A DNA stretch of 25,817 bases. Origin: JAVBMC01 sp031552845 (lineage in GTDB: Bacteria > Verrucomicrobiota > Kiritimatiellia > RFP12 > DVOR01). The notes below the pieces were generated by a model. That model worked only from the letters and a program-made list of their open reading frames with translations, was not told where the DNA came from and did not search any database. Positions 1-7,524 of this stretch are shown here, piece by piece; position 1 is the stretch's first letter; the number at the start of each line of letters is the position of its first letter. The position numbers and the translations under genes were made by a program. The stretch lies in assembly GCA_031552845.1 (NCBI GenBank), contig JAVBMC010000059.1:1-25817 (forward strand), given 5' to 3'.

Positions 1-114
1 CCTCACCGCGAACTCGCCGAAGGCGTCGCCTTCATCAACCGGCTCCCCCGCAAGATCTTTGACGGGCAAAGCGCCCTCGAACACTGGAATGCCGCCTTGA
101 AAAAAGTTGCCTGA
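1..114 (+). CDS. Transposase, C-terminal fragment (IS30-like, partial at window edge)
   Basis: The open frame enters from the left edge and stops at TGA 112-114, giving 37 visible residues. The visible part contains FINRLPRKIFDGQSALE. A short helix followed by an N-R-x-P-R-K motif and a small C-terminal helix is typical of the end of IS30-type DDE transposases. Catalytic residues are not in view. The matching minus-strand fragment at the right edge ends in two extra residues (ARK instead of A) because of a base change at the stop. The family call is inference from a short stretch; any rve-fold transposase is possible. Confidence 0.6.
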   Translation, partial: PHRELAEGVAFINRLPRKIFDGQSALEHWNAALKKVA

Positions 115-140
115 AAGTGAAATCATTTATTGCAATGAAC
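1..140 (+). mobile_element. Right end of an IS30-like insertion sequence (left window edge)
   Basis: This is the end of an insertion sequence whose remainder lies outside the window. It holds the last 37 codons of a transposase and about 25 bp of non-coding end. The terminal bases, ATTGCAATGAAC, recur as reverse complement at the other window edge (from 25681), which fixes the element boundary near 140. The two copies differ at several positions over about 135 bp, so they are related but not identical. Assignment to the IS30 family rests on the short C-terminal motif and the TTGCA-containing end, so the family name is tentative. Confidence 0.75.
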
Positions 141-146
141 CTCCGT

Positions 147-836
147 TCACGCTATCTTATTAGGATCTCGGAGCTGCTTGAAAGTATCCGGCACGAACTC
201 CGGGTGTTGGCGGTAGATGGGAAGCATGAATTCTTCAAATAGTGCCAGGGCAATCTCAGCCGCTACTCGGCAGAAGAGGTTGTGTTTGCGCTCGGATTGG
301 AAGTGAATACGCGCGCAAAGGTCGAACAACTCGCGGCGTGTGGCATAGCAGGCCGTCAGCAACATCGCCGCCTCATGCGGATTTTTGATGCAGTAAGTGG
401 GAATCGCCGACAAGGGGAACGCCTCTTGTCCCTCCTGTGCCACAATCGCATACTCCAGAGCGCTATCCACGCAATCGGGCGCACCCGGCTCTTGATATTC
501 CTTCAACACTTGCGCATACGTCGCGGCATAATACCTCCGCCATACCGCCCGCGATAATCTCTTGGTGGGACGCTTAACCGGCAGATACGCCGCCTCAGCA
601 GGCAGGGCAGAAGTTTCAGGCGTGAGAGGCGGCCATATCCACGGCCTAGAGTGTTTTAAATAGGCTAAGTTCTCAACTTCGCACGCCATGATGCAGAGTT
701 GTTTGACCGTCTGTACCAAACGCCGCCGCGTAGCTTTTGGCGTGATATCCAAGTTCTGTACAATCACCAGCAGCTCGGCCCTCAAGCGATAGAGGCAGGA
801 CGCCATTTCATGCGCTTCGTTCTTAGTCCTCGTCAT
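147..836 (-). CDS. Hypothetical protein, paralogue of the upstream gene
   Basis: A 229-residue protein of no family I recognise. It looks cytosolic: no signal peptide, no clear membrane segment, many charged residues and predicted helices. Its last 70 residues align with the C-terminus of the neighbouring upstream protein, sharing an IYRQHPE motif, a TFKQ motif and a helical stretch before them, so the two are paralogues. The start at 836 has a very good ribosome binding site (GGGGAGGG, about 8 bases upstream). Its ATG overlaps the TGA of the upstream gene as ATGA, so translation is probably coupled. The stop lies only a few bases from the IS end, so the element inserted just behind this gene, or the last residues were altered by it. 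Confidence 0.7.
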   Translation of the reverse strand: MTRTKNEAHEMASCLYRLRAELLVIVQNLDITPKATRRRLVQTVKQLCIMACEVENLAYLKHSRPWIWPPLTPETSALPAEAAYLPVKRPTKRLSRAVWRRYYAATYAQVLKEYQEPGAPDCVDSALEYAIVAQEGQEAFPLSAIPTYCIKNPHEAAMLLTACYATRRELFDLCARIHFQSERKHNLFCRVAAEIALALFEEFMLPIYRQHPEFVPDTFKQLRDPNKIA

Positions 837-1555
837 TTGAAAACCCTCCCCGTGCGCTGTGCATTTAAAGCCATCACCTGCTTAAAGGTCGCCGGCATTA
901 ACTCGGGATGCTGCCTGTAGATTGGAATGAACATCACTTCCGTTAACAGCGCCAGTGCTTCGCTGATGAATTCAACAAATCCAGCTCTGTACTTTTGATC
1001 GCCAAACCTGATGGCTTGAACCAGCCAGATCAGCTTTGCGCGGATTGCATAAAGCTCCACCAAGGTCTTCGTTGCATCCTGCTTGGACTCCGTACCCTCG
1101 CGGACATATTGCGGGAGATGCTCCTTGATGAGGTGCTTTTGGACAGCCTCATCAAACGCCAACGTCAGCAAGTCCGGACTCGAAGGCGGCGGTAAATCAT
1201 CCAACAGAGCGACATGCTGCTTCGCGACCTCTCCTAACGTAGACAAGAACCCCCATGCTGCTTCGCCTTCTTCCTTCGTAATCTTGGCCTCACCCTTTCT
1301 GCGCCTATACCGTTTGGGGGGAGGGGAGTCCTCATCACTCGGCCACCAAATCTTTTCCAGCTCCGGATATTGACGGTAGACCCACATCTGGGGGTCATAT
1401 CCAAAATTGCTCAGGATGAAGCCTGCCATAGGTGCTCTTATGCGCCGTACCCATAATGAGGGTCCCACGTGAATCAAGGATGCTATCTTACTTCCAATAC
1501 ATTTGTTGTGCTGTAAATACAACACTGCATCGTCCTTTGATTTGAAAATACCCAT
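833..1555 (-). CDS. Hypothetical protein, first gene of a paralogous pair
   Basis: About 240 residues, function unknown. The motif YRQxPEL occurs twice: near the N-terminus (WVYRQYPELEKIW) and near the C-terminus (PIYRQHPELMPATF), which hints at an internal duplication. A basic patch (KRYRRRKGE) lies between them, and a Pro-rich linker follows further on. The C-terminal 70 residues are homologous to the downstream gene. The frame is open back to a GTG at 1588, but that codon lies where transcription should start from the promoter at 1595-1623. The second of two ATGs, at 1555, has GGAGG five bases upstream, so I place the start there; 1558 is the alternative. The two genes form a small operon joined by an ATGA overlap. 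Confidence 0.65.
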   Translation of the reverse strand: MGIFKSKDDAVLYLQHNKCIGSKIASLIHVGPSLWVRRIRAPMAGFILSNFGYDPQMWVYRQYPELEKIWWPSDEDSPPPKRYRRRKGEAKITKEEGEAAWGFLSTLGEVAKQHVALLDDLPPPSSPDLLTLAFDEAVQKHLIKEHLPQYVREGTESKQDATKTLVELYAIRAKLIWLVQAIRFGDQKYRAGFVEFISEALALLTEVMFIPIYRQHPELMPATFKQVMALNAQRTGRVFK

Positions 1556-1594
1556 CATGCCCTCCGCTTGCTGTCCTTGGTCTATCACTTCCGC

Positions 1595-1623
1595 ATTATA
1601 CCCCTTCGGTTCAGATTAGACAA
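1595..1623 (-). promoter_or_regulatory. Sigma70-type promoter for the hypothetical pair
   Basis: On the minus strand, TTGTCT (1623-1618) and a perfect TATAAT (1600-1595) are separated by 17 bp. Transcription would start near 1588. This rules against the GTG there and supports the SD-preceded ATG at 1555. Confidence 0.7.
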
Positions 1624-1720
1624 GGGCAAAGTTCCTGCTTTCCTCAAAGTGCGCCTTTTGCAGTGTTTAGGGCTAGGGCTGATTGGTGCTGCTACGGGGA
1701 TTGGAGATAGGTGGTGGCGG

Positions 1721-1830
1721 TTTGTGGGCTTGCAAGCCCACAGTTGAAGGGTTGCAACCCCACAAATGAAGGCTTGCAAGCCCGCAGTTGAAGGCTTCGA
1801 ACCCCACTGTTGTGGGCTTGCAAGCCCACA
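1721..1830. repeat. Five tandem 22-bp palindromic repeats
   Basis: Five head-to-tail units of exactly 22 bp start at 1721, 1743, 1765, 1787 and 1809. Each centres on a palindrome. Units 1 and 5 contain the perfect 20-bp palindrome TGTGGGCTTGCAAGCCCACA. Units 2 to 4 vary by a few bases (GGGTTGCAACCCC, GGCTTGCAAGCCC, GGCTTCGAACCCC), and several changes are matched on both arms so that the symmetry is largely kept. There are no spacers, so this is not a CRISPR array. Because 22 is not a multiple of 3, coding selection on the repeat is unlikely. A role as protein-binding sites or as a REP-like hairpin array is inference. Confidence 0.85.
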
Positions 1831-2000
1831 AAATGGAATCGCCTGCTGCCGGGGGCGTCGGCAGGGGGTTCCGGGGCGGGGGATTGGTGTCATCAGATCC
1901 GTTCCGGAGTGTAGTGCGAGAGCGGCGGGTTTTTGCGTCTTTCCTTATTATAAGGCGCTGTCGTGCGGGTTAGGTTTGTAGGTCTGAAGGTGTATTTTGT

Positions 2001-2029
2001 TTGACGTTTGGAGAGGAAGGGTGTAAAAT
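2001..2029 (+). promoter_or_regulatory. Sigma70-type promoter of thrS
   Basis: TTGACG (2001-2006), a 17-bp spacer and TAAAAT (2024-2029). Expected transcription start is about 2036, giving a leader of about 34 nt before the GTG at 2070. The -35 box covers a TTG that could otherwise be taken as an early thrS start. Confidence 0.65.
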
Positions 2030-2042
2030 ATCGCCTTTATAT

Positions 2043-2064
2043 GGTGGGTTTTCCACCGTGGAGG
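2043..2064 (+). promoter_or_regulatory. thrS leader hairpin and ribosome binding site
   Basis: GGTGG (2043-2047), loop GTTTT, CCACC (2053-2057) form a 5-bp hairpin directly before the Shine-Dalgarno GGAGG (2060-2064), which sits 5 bases before GTG 2070. The second arm can also pair with the following GTGG, which overlaps the ribosome binding site. An autoregulatory role like that of E. coli thrS leaders is possible, but the loop does not resemble a threonine anticodon. Confidence 0.35.
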
Positions 2065-2069
2065 TTTTT

Positions 2070-3803
2070 GTGGTTGATTTGAATCGGATTCGTCATAGCG
2101 CCGCGCATTTGATGGCAGCGGCGGTGTGTAAGTTGTTTGATGATGTGAAGATGGATATCGGTCCGGCGACGGATGATGGTTTCTATTATGATTTTGACTT
2201 GCCGCATCGGCTGGCGCCTGAGGATTTTGCCGCGATTGAGGCGGAGATTGATCGGCTGATTGCGGCAAAGTTGCCGTTTGTGCGGCGTGAGGTGTCGCGG
2301 GCGGAGGCGGCGGAGATTTTTAAAGGCCAGCCGTATAAACTGGAGCGTTTGGCGGATGTGCCGGAGGGTGAGGCGATTTCGTTGTACACAGTGGCGGACT
2401 TTACGGATTTGTGCAGGGGGCCGCATGTGGAGGATTCGTCGCAGGTGGGGGCTGTGAAGCTGATGTCTGTGGCGGGGTCGTATTATCGGGGTAAGGAGAC
2501 GAACCCGATGCTGCAACGACTGTATGGATTGGCGGATGTTTCGAAGGAGGCGATCGGGGCGGCTATTGCACGGATTGAGGAGGCGAAGAAGCGCGACCAT
2601 CGGAAGTTGGGGCGCGAATTGGAGCTGTTCACAATCACGGAGGATGTAGGCGCGGGCCTGGTGCACTGGCTGCCGAAGGGGGCGCGGGTACGCGTGGCGA
2701 TTGAGGATTATTGGCGGCGCGAGCATTTCCGCAACGGTTATGAAATGTTGTTTACGCCGCATGTGGGGCGGGCGCATTTGTGGGAAACGTCAGGGCATTT
2801 GGGCTTCTACCGCGAGGGGATGTATCCGCCCATGAACGTGCAGGAGGGCGATGGAGAGAAGGCTTACACTGAGCAGTATTATGTGAAGCCGATGAATTGT
2901 CCGTTCCATATTCAGGCGTATCAGGCGCGTAAGTTTTCGTATCGTGATTTGCCGCTGCGCTGGGCCGAGCTGGGCACGGTGTATCGTTATGAGAAGGATG
3001 GCGTGCGGCATGGGCTGTTCCGCGTGCGTGGGTTTACGCAGGATGATGCTCACATCTTCTGCGCGCCGAATAAGATTGAAGAGGAAGTCCGCTTTACGGT
3101 GAAGTTCTGCTTGAGCATCTTGGGGCGGTTTGGCTTTAAGGATGTGGAGGCTTACTTGTCGACGCGGCCTGAGAAGGCGGTGGGCGATCCCGCGAAGTGG
3201 GAGCAGGCGACGGCGTCGCTGCGGAATGCTTTGGAGGCCGAGGGGCTGAAGTATGAGGTGGACGAGGGCGGCGGTGCGTTCTATGGTCCGAAGATTGATA
3301 TGAAGATCCGCGATGCACTGGGTCGTCAGTGGCAGCTGGGGACGGTGCAGTTTGACTTCAACCTGCCGGAGCGGTTTAACCTGACGTATACGGGCGAGGA
3401 TGGCAAGGAGCATCAGCCGTATATGGTGCACCGCGCGCTGTTGGGGTCGCTGGAGCGGTTCTTCGGGATTTTGATTGAGCACTATGCGGGGGCGTTTCCG
3501 CTGTGGCTGGCGCCGGAGCAGGTGCGCGTGATGCCGATTACGGATAAGCAGCTGGAGTTTGCGCAGAAGGTTGTGGAGCAGTTGAAGGCGGCGGACTTCC
3601 GTGTGGGGCTTGATGCCGACAATGAGAAGGTCGGCGCAAAGATCCGCAAGGCGCAGTTAGAGAAGGTGCCGTATATGATTGTCGTCGGAGGGCGTGAGGC
3701 GGAAGCGGGCGTTGTGGCCGTGCGGAGCCGCGCCGAGGGCGACAAGGGCGTCATGCCCGTTGAGGCGTTGTTGGAATTGCTGCGCAAGGAAGCGCAAGCG
3801 TAG
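2070..3803 (+). CDS. thrS: Threonyl-tRNA synthetase lacking the TGS domain
   Basis: Class II synthetase that charges tRNA-Thr and clears mischarged Ser-tRNA-Thr. The start is GTG 2070 (GGAGG 5 bases upstream, behind its own promoter), giving 577 residues against 642 in E. coli. The protein begins directly with the editing domain. HSAAH (H9, H13) and CRGPH (C115, H119) are the four editing-site residues. The catalytic core follows with zinc ligands C277 (MNCPFH), H328 (DDAHIF) and H454 (MVHRALLGS). Their spacing (51 and 126) equals that of E. coli C334/H385/H511. The anticodon-binding domain occupies the last 100 residues or so. The missing piece is the N-terminal TGS domain of about 60 residues; no in-frame upstream sequence encodes it. 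infC follows after 42 bp, probably co-transcribed. Confidence 0.96.
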   Translation: MVDLNRIRHSAAHLMAAAVCKLFDDVKMDIGPATDDGFYYDFDLPHRLAPEDFAAIEAEIDRLIAAKLPFVRREVSRAEAAEIFKGQPYKLERLADVPEGEAISLYTVADFTDLCRGPHVEDSSQVGAVKLMSVAGSYYRGKETNPMLQRLYGLADVSKEAIGAAIARIEEAKKRDHRKLGRELELFTITEDVGAGLVHWLPKGARVRVAIEDYWRREHFRNGYEMLFTPHVGRAHLWETSGHLGFYREGMYPPMNVQEGDGEKAYTEQYYVKPMNCPFHIQAYQARKFSYRDLPLRWAELGTVYRYEKDGVRHGLFRVRGFTQDDAHIFCAPNKIEEEVRFTVKFCLSILGRFGFKDVEAYLSTRPEKAVGDPAKWEQATASLRNALEAEGLKYEVDEGGGAFYGPKIDMKIRDALGRQWQLGTVQFDFNLPERFNLTYTGEDGKEHQPYMVHRALLGSLERFFGILIEHYAGAFPLWLAPEQVRVMPITDKQLEFAQKVVEQLKAADFRVGLDADNEKVGAKIRKAQLEKVPYMIVVGGREAEAGVVAVRSRAEGDKGVMPVEALLELLRKEAQA

Positions 3804-3833
3804 GGAAATAGATAGTTGGGTTCACGTTAAATC

Positions 3834-3848
3834 AGGAGGTGGCTTATC
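3834..3848 (+). promoter_or_regulatory. infC: infC ribosome binding site with rare AUC start codon
   Basis: A near-perfect Shine-Dalgarno AGGAGGT (3834-3840) is followed after 5 bases by ATC (3846-3848). The reading frame from this ATC encodes the normal IF-3 N-terminus. No ATG, GTG or TTG lies in frame before GTG 3891, which is already inside the conserved domain. Family knowledge: E. coli infC starts with AUU, which lets IF-3 repress its own translation. Confidence 0.75.
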
Positions 3849-4373
3849 GCATCGTTCACTCGGACAAACTTTAAGATTAGGGCTCAGCAGGTGCGCGTTT
3901 TGGACGTGGCCGGGCAGATGTTGGGAGTCATGCAGACGCGCGACGCATTGCGTTTGGCGCAGGATAATGGGATGGATTTGGTGGAGATTTCGCCGAATGC
4001 CGAACCGCCGGTTTGCAAAATCATGGACTATGGCAAGTTCCGCTATGAAGAGAGCATTAAGCGGAAGGAGGCCCGCAAGAATCAATCACGCCAGCAGACG
4101 AAGGAAGTGAAGTTCCACGCCGGCACCGACGTGAATGACGTGAATGTGAAGGTCCGCAAGATCAAGGAGTTTATTGAGGACGGCGACAAGGTCAAGGTTT
4201 CGCTGATGTTCCGCGGACGCGAGAACGCGCACCGGGAGCTGGGTGCGGAGCAGATTGACCGCGTGATTGCGCTGTGCGAGGAATTCGCCATTGTCGAGCA
4301 GGCACCGAAACTGATCGGCCGCGTGATTGGCTGCCTGCTGGCGCCGAGACCTGTAAAGAGTAAGAAGCATTAA
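3846..4373 (+). CDS. infC: Translation initiation factor IF-3
   Basis: Binds the 30S subunit, checks start codon-anticodon pairing and prevents premature 50S joining. Read from ATC 3846, the protein has 175 residues (E. coli 180). The N-terminal domain includes KIRAQQVRVLDVAGQMLGVM and the DLVEISPNAEPPVCKIMDYGKF signature. A lysine/arginine-rich linker (about residues 65-85) joins it to the C-terminal domain with VKVSLMFRGRE. Starting instead at GTG 3891 would remove the first conserved strand, so ATC is preferred. It lies 42 bp behind thrS, the widespread thrS-infC arrangement. The usual next genes, rpmI and rplT, are absent, and a TRAP permease gene follows after about 40 bp. Confidence 0.95.
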   Translation: MASFTRTNFKIRAQQVRVLDVAGQMLGVMQTRDALRLAQDNGMDLVEISPNAEPPVCKIMDYGKFRYEESIKRKEARKNQSRQQTKEVKFHAGTDVNDVNVKVRKIKEFIEDGDKVKVSLMFRGRENAHRELGAEQIDRVIALCEEFAIVEQAPKLIGRVIGCLLAPRPVKSKKH

Positions 4374-4414
4374 TAACTGCGTGCCGAGAGAACCGGCATG
4401 TGTTGGGGGATTGT

Positions 4415-5716
4415 ATGACATCGCTGGCAGTTGGACTGATGTTGGGTGCGTTTGTGTTGATGTTGGCCATGAATGTGCCGGTCGCGTTTGCAATTGGTTT
4501 GGCTACACTGGTGATGTTGGCGTCGGTCAGCGATATTTCGACTGACGTCTTAATCGCCCAACGCATGGCGTGCGGCACCGAGAGCTTTGCGCTGTTGGCG
4601 ATTCCCTTCTTCGTGCTGGCGGGTATTCTAATGGGGCGCGGCGGTATTGCGCGGCGCTTGATTGACTTTGCCGGTACGCTCGTAGGGCGTTTCCCCGGCG
4701 GATTGGCGTATATGAATACGCTCACGTGCATGCTGTTCGGGGCGCTCTCGGGTTCGGCTGCTGCGGCGATTTCGTCCATCGGCGGTTTCATGATTCCTGA
4801 GATGAATCGCAAGGGTTACAACCGGGAGTTCAATGTCGCGGTGACGGCTTGCGCTGCAACGACGGGTTTGTTGATTCCGCCCAGCAACATTATGATCGTG
4901 TATGCGCTGTCGGCTGGTTCGGTGTCGATTGCGGCGATGTTTATGGCGGGCGTGCTGCCTGGTATTCTGATGGGGTTGGCGATTATGATTGCCGCCGGCA
5001 TCATCAGCAAAATGCGCGGTTACGGCGCGGGCGAACGGACGACGTGGGGCGAGACGTTCCGCGCATTCTTCGGCGCGGTCCCGAGTCTGCTATTGATCTT
5101 CATTGTGCTGGGCGGTATCTTGGGCGGTGTATTTACTGCGACGGAAGCGGCCGCGATTGCGGTGGTGTATGCGTTTGTGCTGGCGGTGCCGGTTTATCGC
5201 GAAGTGAAGCTGAAAGACATGCCTGCGATTCTTTTGGAGACGGGCATTACGACCTCGGTGGTGATGCTGCTGATTGGCTGTTCATCGGCGATGTCGTGGG
5301 TGTTGACGCATCAAGGAATTCCGCAGATGGCGAGCAAGGCGCTGACGGAGCTGTCGGATAATTGGCTGGTGATTCTGTTGCTAATCAATGTAATGCTGTT
5401 AGTTGTCGGTACGTTTATGGATATGACGCCGGCTGTTTTGATTCTGACGCCGATTCTGTTGCCCGTGGTGATGAAGCTGGGGATTCATCCGGTCCACTTC
5501 GGCATCATCATGATTACGAACTTGTGTATCGGCTTGTGTACGCCACCGGTGGGAACGTGCCTGTTTCTCGGGTGCGGCATTGGCAAGACGACGATATCAA
5601 AGGCGCTGTATCCGATGCTGCCGTTCTTCTTGGCGATGTTTATCGCGCTGCTGGTGATTACCTATATTCCGTGGTTCTCGCTAGCGTTGCCGAAGCTCTG
5701 TGGCTTGGTCAAGTAA
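4415..5716 (+). CDS. TRAP transporter large permease subunit (DctM family)
   Basis: Inner-membrane channel subunit of a tripartite ATP-independent periplasmic transporter, which imports organic acids using an ion gradient. The 433-residue protein is hydrophobic throughout with roughly a dozen membrane segments. Family signatures are NVPVAFAIGLA near the N-terminus, GALSGSAAAAISSIG in the first half, TTGLLIPPSNIMIVY, and near the C-terminus IGLCTPPVGTCLFLGC. ATG 4415 is preferred over GTG 4400 because GGGGGA lies just upstream and the protein then begins like other family members. TRAP systems also need a small permease (DctQ) and a solute-binding protein (DctP). Neither is next to it here, so the substrate cannot be inferred. 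Spacing to infC and recJ suggests co-transcription. Confidence 0.92.
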   Translation: MTSLAVGLMLGAFVLMLAMNVPVAFAIGLATLVMLASVSDISTDVLIAQRMACGTESFALLAIPFFVLAGILMGRGGIARRLIDFAGTLVGRFPGGLAYMNTLTCMLFGALSGSAAAAISSIGGFMIPEMNRKGYNREFNVAVTACAATTGLLIPPSNIMIVYALSAGSVSIAAMFMAGVLPGILMGLAIMIAAGIISKMRGYGAGERTTWGETFRAFFGAVPSLLLIFIVLGGILGGVFTATEAAAIAVVYAFVLAVPVYREVKLKDMPAILLETGITTSVVMLLIGCSSAMSWVLTHQGIPQMASKALTELSDNWLVILLLINVMLLVVGTFMDMTPAVLILTPILLPVVMKLGIHPVHFGIIMITNLCIGLCTPPVGTCLFLGCGIGKTTISKALYPMLPFFLAMFIALLVITYIPWFSLALPKLCGLVK

Positions 5717-5764
5717 CACACGCGGGGAGGGCGGTTGGTTCCCGCAACTGTATAAGGAAGTGCA

Positions 5765-7456
5765 ATGCCCTCTCTCCTCAATAAAATATGGCAGGCGCCG
5801 GAGCGTTTAGATGCGGCTCCGCTTGAACATCTCTTGAAGCACCGTTTTGCAGGAGTGCCGGAAGAGGCATTCCTAGACCCGCGGTTGGGACGGCTGTCTG
5901 ATCCTTTTGCAGTGCCGGACCTGGAGTCCGCCGCCGTGCGTTTGAATCAGGCCGTTGAGGCCAAGGAGGCGATCACGGTGTTTGGCGATTATGATGCTGA
6001 TGGCGTGACTGCTGCGGCGGTGATGTTTCTGGCGCTGCGTGAAATTGATGCAAAGGTCGATGTGTTTTTGCCGAGCCGTTTTGAGACCGGGTATGGTTTG
6101 ACGGGCGAAGGCGTGAAGCAGTGTTTGGAGCAGTTCCCGCAGACACAGCTGCTGCTCACAGTGGATTGCGGCGTGAAGGCGGTCAAGCAGGTGGCTGCAT
6201 TACGTGAACACGGTATTGATGTAATCATTACAGATCACCATACGCCCGGCGAGACTTTGCCGGATACATGGGTGGTGGGTGCACATCGTATTGCCGATCC
6301 GTGTGTCGGGGCGTTGGCCGGTGTGGGGATGGCGTTTAAGGTGCTACATGGATTGTTGAAGCACCGCAAGCGTGAGGGTTTGTCGGAGTTTAACTTGAAG
6401 CCGCTGCTTGATCTGGTTGCGCTGGGAACTGTTGCGGATGTTGTGCCGCTGTTGGGTGAAAATCGGATTCTGGTGCGGAACGGATTGATGCAGATCAATA
6501 AGGGCGGCTCTAAGGTCGGCTTGCGGCGTTTGATTGAATCGCTGTGCGATGAAAAAGCGGTACTGACTTCCATAGACTTGGCGTTTCGTTTGGGGCCTTG
6601 TATCAATGCGGCAGGACGGATGGCTTCGCCGGAACATGCCTATCGGTTGTTGGTAACGGATAGCCCTGACGAAGCGCAGGCTTTGGCTATTCAGTTGGGG
6701 CAATATAATGCGGCGCGCAAGCAAGAAGAAGAACGTGCGTTTCACTTGGTGTTGAGGCTATTACGTGTGAAGCCCGAGCGGCCGTTCACAGGTGCCGCGG
6801 CGGTTGTCGCCTCTAAGAGTTTTTCGATTGGCACTGCAGGAATTATCGCGGCGCGTGCGGTGGAGTTGTTTGGGTGTCCGGTGGCGATTGGAGCGGAGCA
6901 GGATGATGGTTCCGTGCGCGGTTCGGTGCGTGCGCCGGAGGGATATCACGTGGCAGAGGCGTTGGAGGCTGCGGCATCAGCGTTGGAATCAGGCGGCGGG
7001 CATTCGGCTGCCGGCGGTTTTTCGGTGGCGCCCGGGCGGTTCGCGCAGTTCAAGAAGCTGTTTGTTAAAGCGTGCGCACAGCAGGCGAAAGAGGGCGGCG
7101 TGGGGAATTTGCTTGCGTTGGATGGTTGGCTTGAACATGATGAGGTTGGCTTGCCGCTGACCGATGCAATGGAGCGTATGGAGCCTTTTGGCGAGGGGAA
7201 TCCGGTGCCGGTATGGGGCGTGCAAGGTGTGATTTTGCGACGGGCTGATTTGACACGGGATGGCAAGCATGTGCAGTTGGAATTTGCGATTGGGCGGCAG
7301 ACTGTCCGTGGTATTTGGTTTCGTGCAGCGCAGCACGTTGAGGCGTTGCGTGAGCATGGCGCAAGGCCGTTCAATGTCGCTTTTCAGCTGGAAAAAGATT
7401 CTTTCTTCCAGACACCCCGTGTCAAGATGCTCGTACGGGATCTGCAATTTGCATAA
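5765..7456 (+). CDS. recJ: Single-stranded-DNA-specific 5'-3' exonuclease RecJ
   Basis: DHH-family nuclease acting in recombinational repair and in excision during mismatch and base-excision repair. It has 563 residues (E. coli 577). The DHH domain shows DYDADG at 75-80, VDCG at 133-136 and TDHH at 156-159, the manganese-binding motifs. LAGVGMAF and GTVADVVPLLGENR follow, then the DHHA1 domain with GTAGIIAARAVELFGCP and the conserved GGHSAAGGF. An OB-fold-like C-terminal section includes MEPFGEGNPVP. All catalytic motifs are intact. The ATG at 5765 follows AAGGAAG at a normal distance. It is the last gene of the thrS cluster; a new promoter starts the next operon 70 bp downstream. Confidence 0.95.
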   Translation: MPSLLNKIWQAPERLDAAPLEHLLKHRFAGVPEEAFLDPRLGRLSDPFAVPDLESAAVRLNQAVEAKEAITVFGDYDADGVTAAAVMFLALREIDAKVDVFLPSRFETGYGLTGEGVKQCLEQFPQTQLLLTVDCGVKAVKQVAALREHGIDVIITDHHTPGETLPDTWVVGAHRIADPCVGALAGVGMAFKVLHGLLKHRKREGLSEFNLKPLLDLVALGTVADVVPLLGENRILVRNGLMQINKGGSKVGLRRLIESLCDEKAVLTSIDLAFRLGPCINAAGRMASPEHAYRLLVTDSPDEAQALAIQLGQYNAARKQEEERAFHLVLRLLRVKPERPFTGAAAVVASKSFSIGTAGIIAARAVELFGCPVAIGAEQDDGSVRGSVRAPEGYHVAEALEAAASALESGGGHSAAGGFSVAPGRFAQFKKLFVKACAQQAKEGGVGNLLALDGWLEHDEVGLPLTDAMERMEPFGEGNPVPVWGVQGVILRRADLTRDGKHVQLEFAIGRQTVRGIWFRAAQHVEALREHGARPFNVAFQLEKDSFFQTPRVKMLVRDLQFA

Positions 7457-7524
7457 AAGCCCCGTAAAATGGGCTGCGTACCGAAGTATGCGCTGTAAAA
7501 AAGCAATGATTCACGTGGAGAGTA

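Larger units (their letters stand above)
1556..2069. other. Divergent intergenic region between the hypothetical pair and thrS
   Basis: About 510 bp without a convincing gene. It holds a minus-strand promoter (1595-1623), an array of five 22-bp palindromic units (1721-1830), a G-rich stretch (about 1850-1885), and the thrS promoter and leader (2001-2069). A 102-codon frame on the minus strand crosses the repeats but merely translates them. Confidence 0.7.

Noticed and set aside
1721..1830. CRISPR array
   Set aside because: Units are contiguous with no spacers, and no cas genes are present.
1585..1893. 102-codon minus-strand frame over the 22-bp repeats
   Set aside because: It only translates the palindromic repeats, whose 22-bp unit shifts frame every copy; no ribosome binding site.
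2001..2069. Earlier TTG start for thrS at 2001
   Set aside because: The TTG is the -35 box of a good promoter, while GTG 2070 has a Shine-Dalgarno sequence at ideal spacing and gives the conserved N-terminus.
2030..2069. T-box or threonine-type leader riboswitch for thrS
   Set aside because: The leader is only about 34 nt and lacks any T-box sequence or terminator.
2037..3482. Two long minus-strand frames (246 and 230 codons) across thrS
   Set aside because: They lie wholly inside a complete ThrRS with all catalytic residues, and their products are Arg/His-rich shadows.
7457..7500. Terminator for recJ
   Set aside because: Two small hairpins (AGCCC/GGGCT and GCGTAC/GTATGC) are visible, but neither is followed by a T run.
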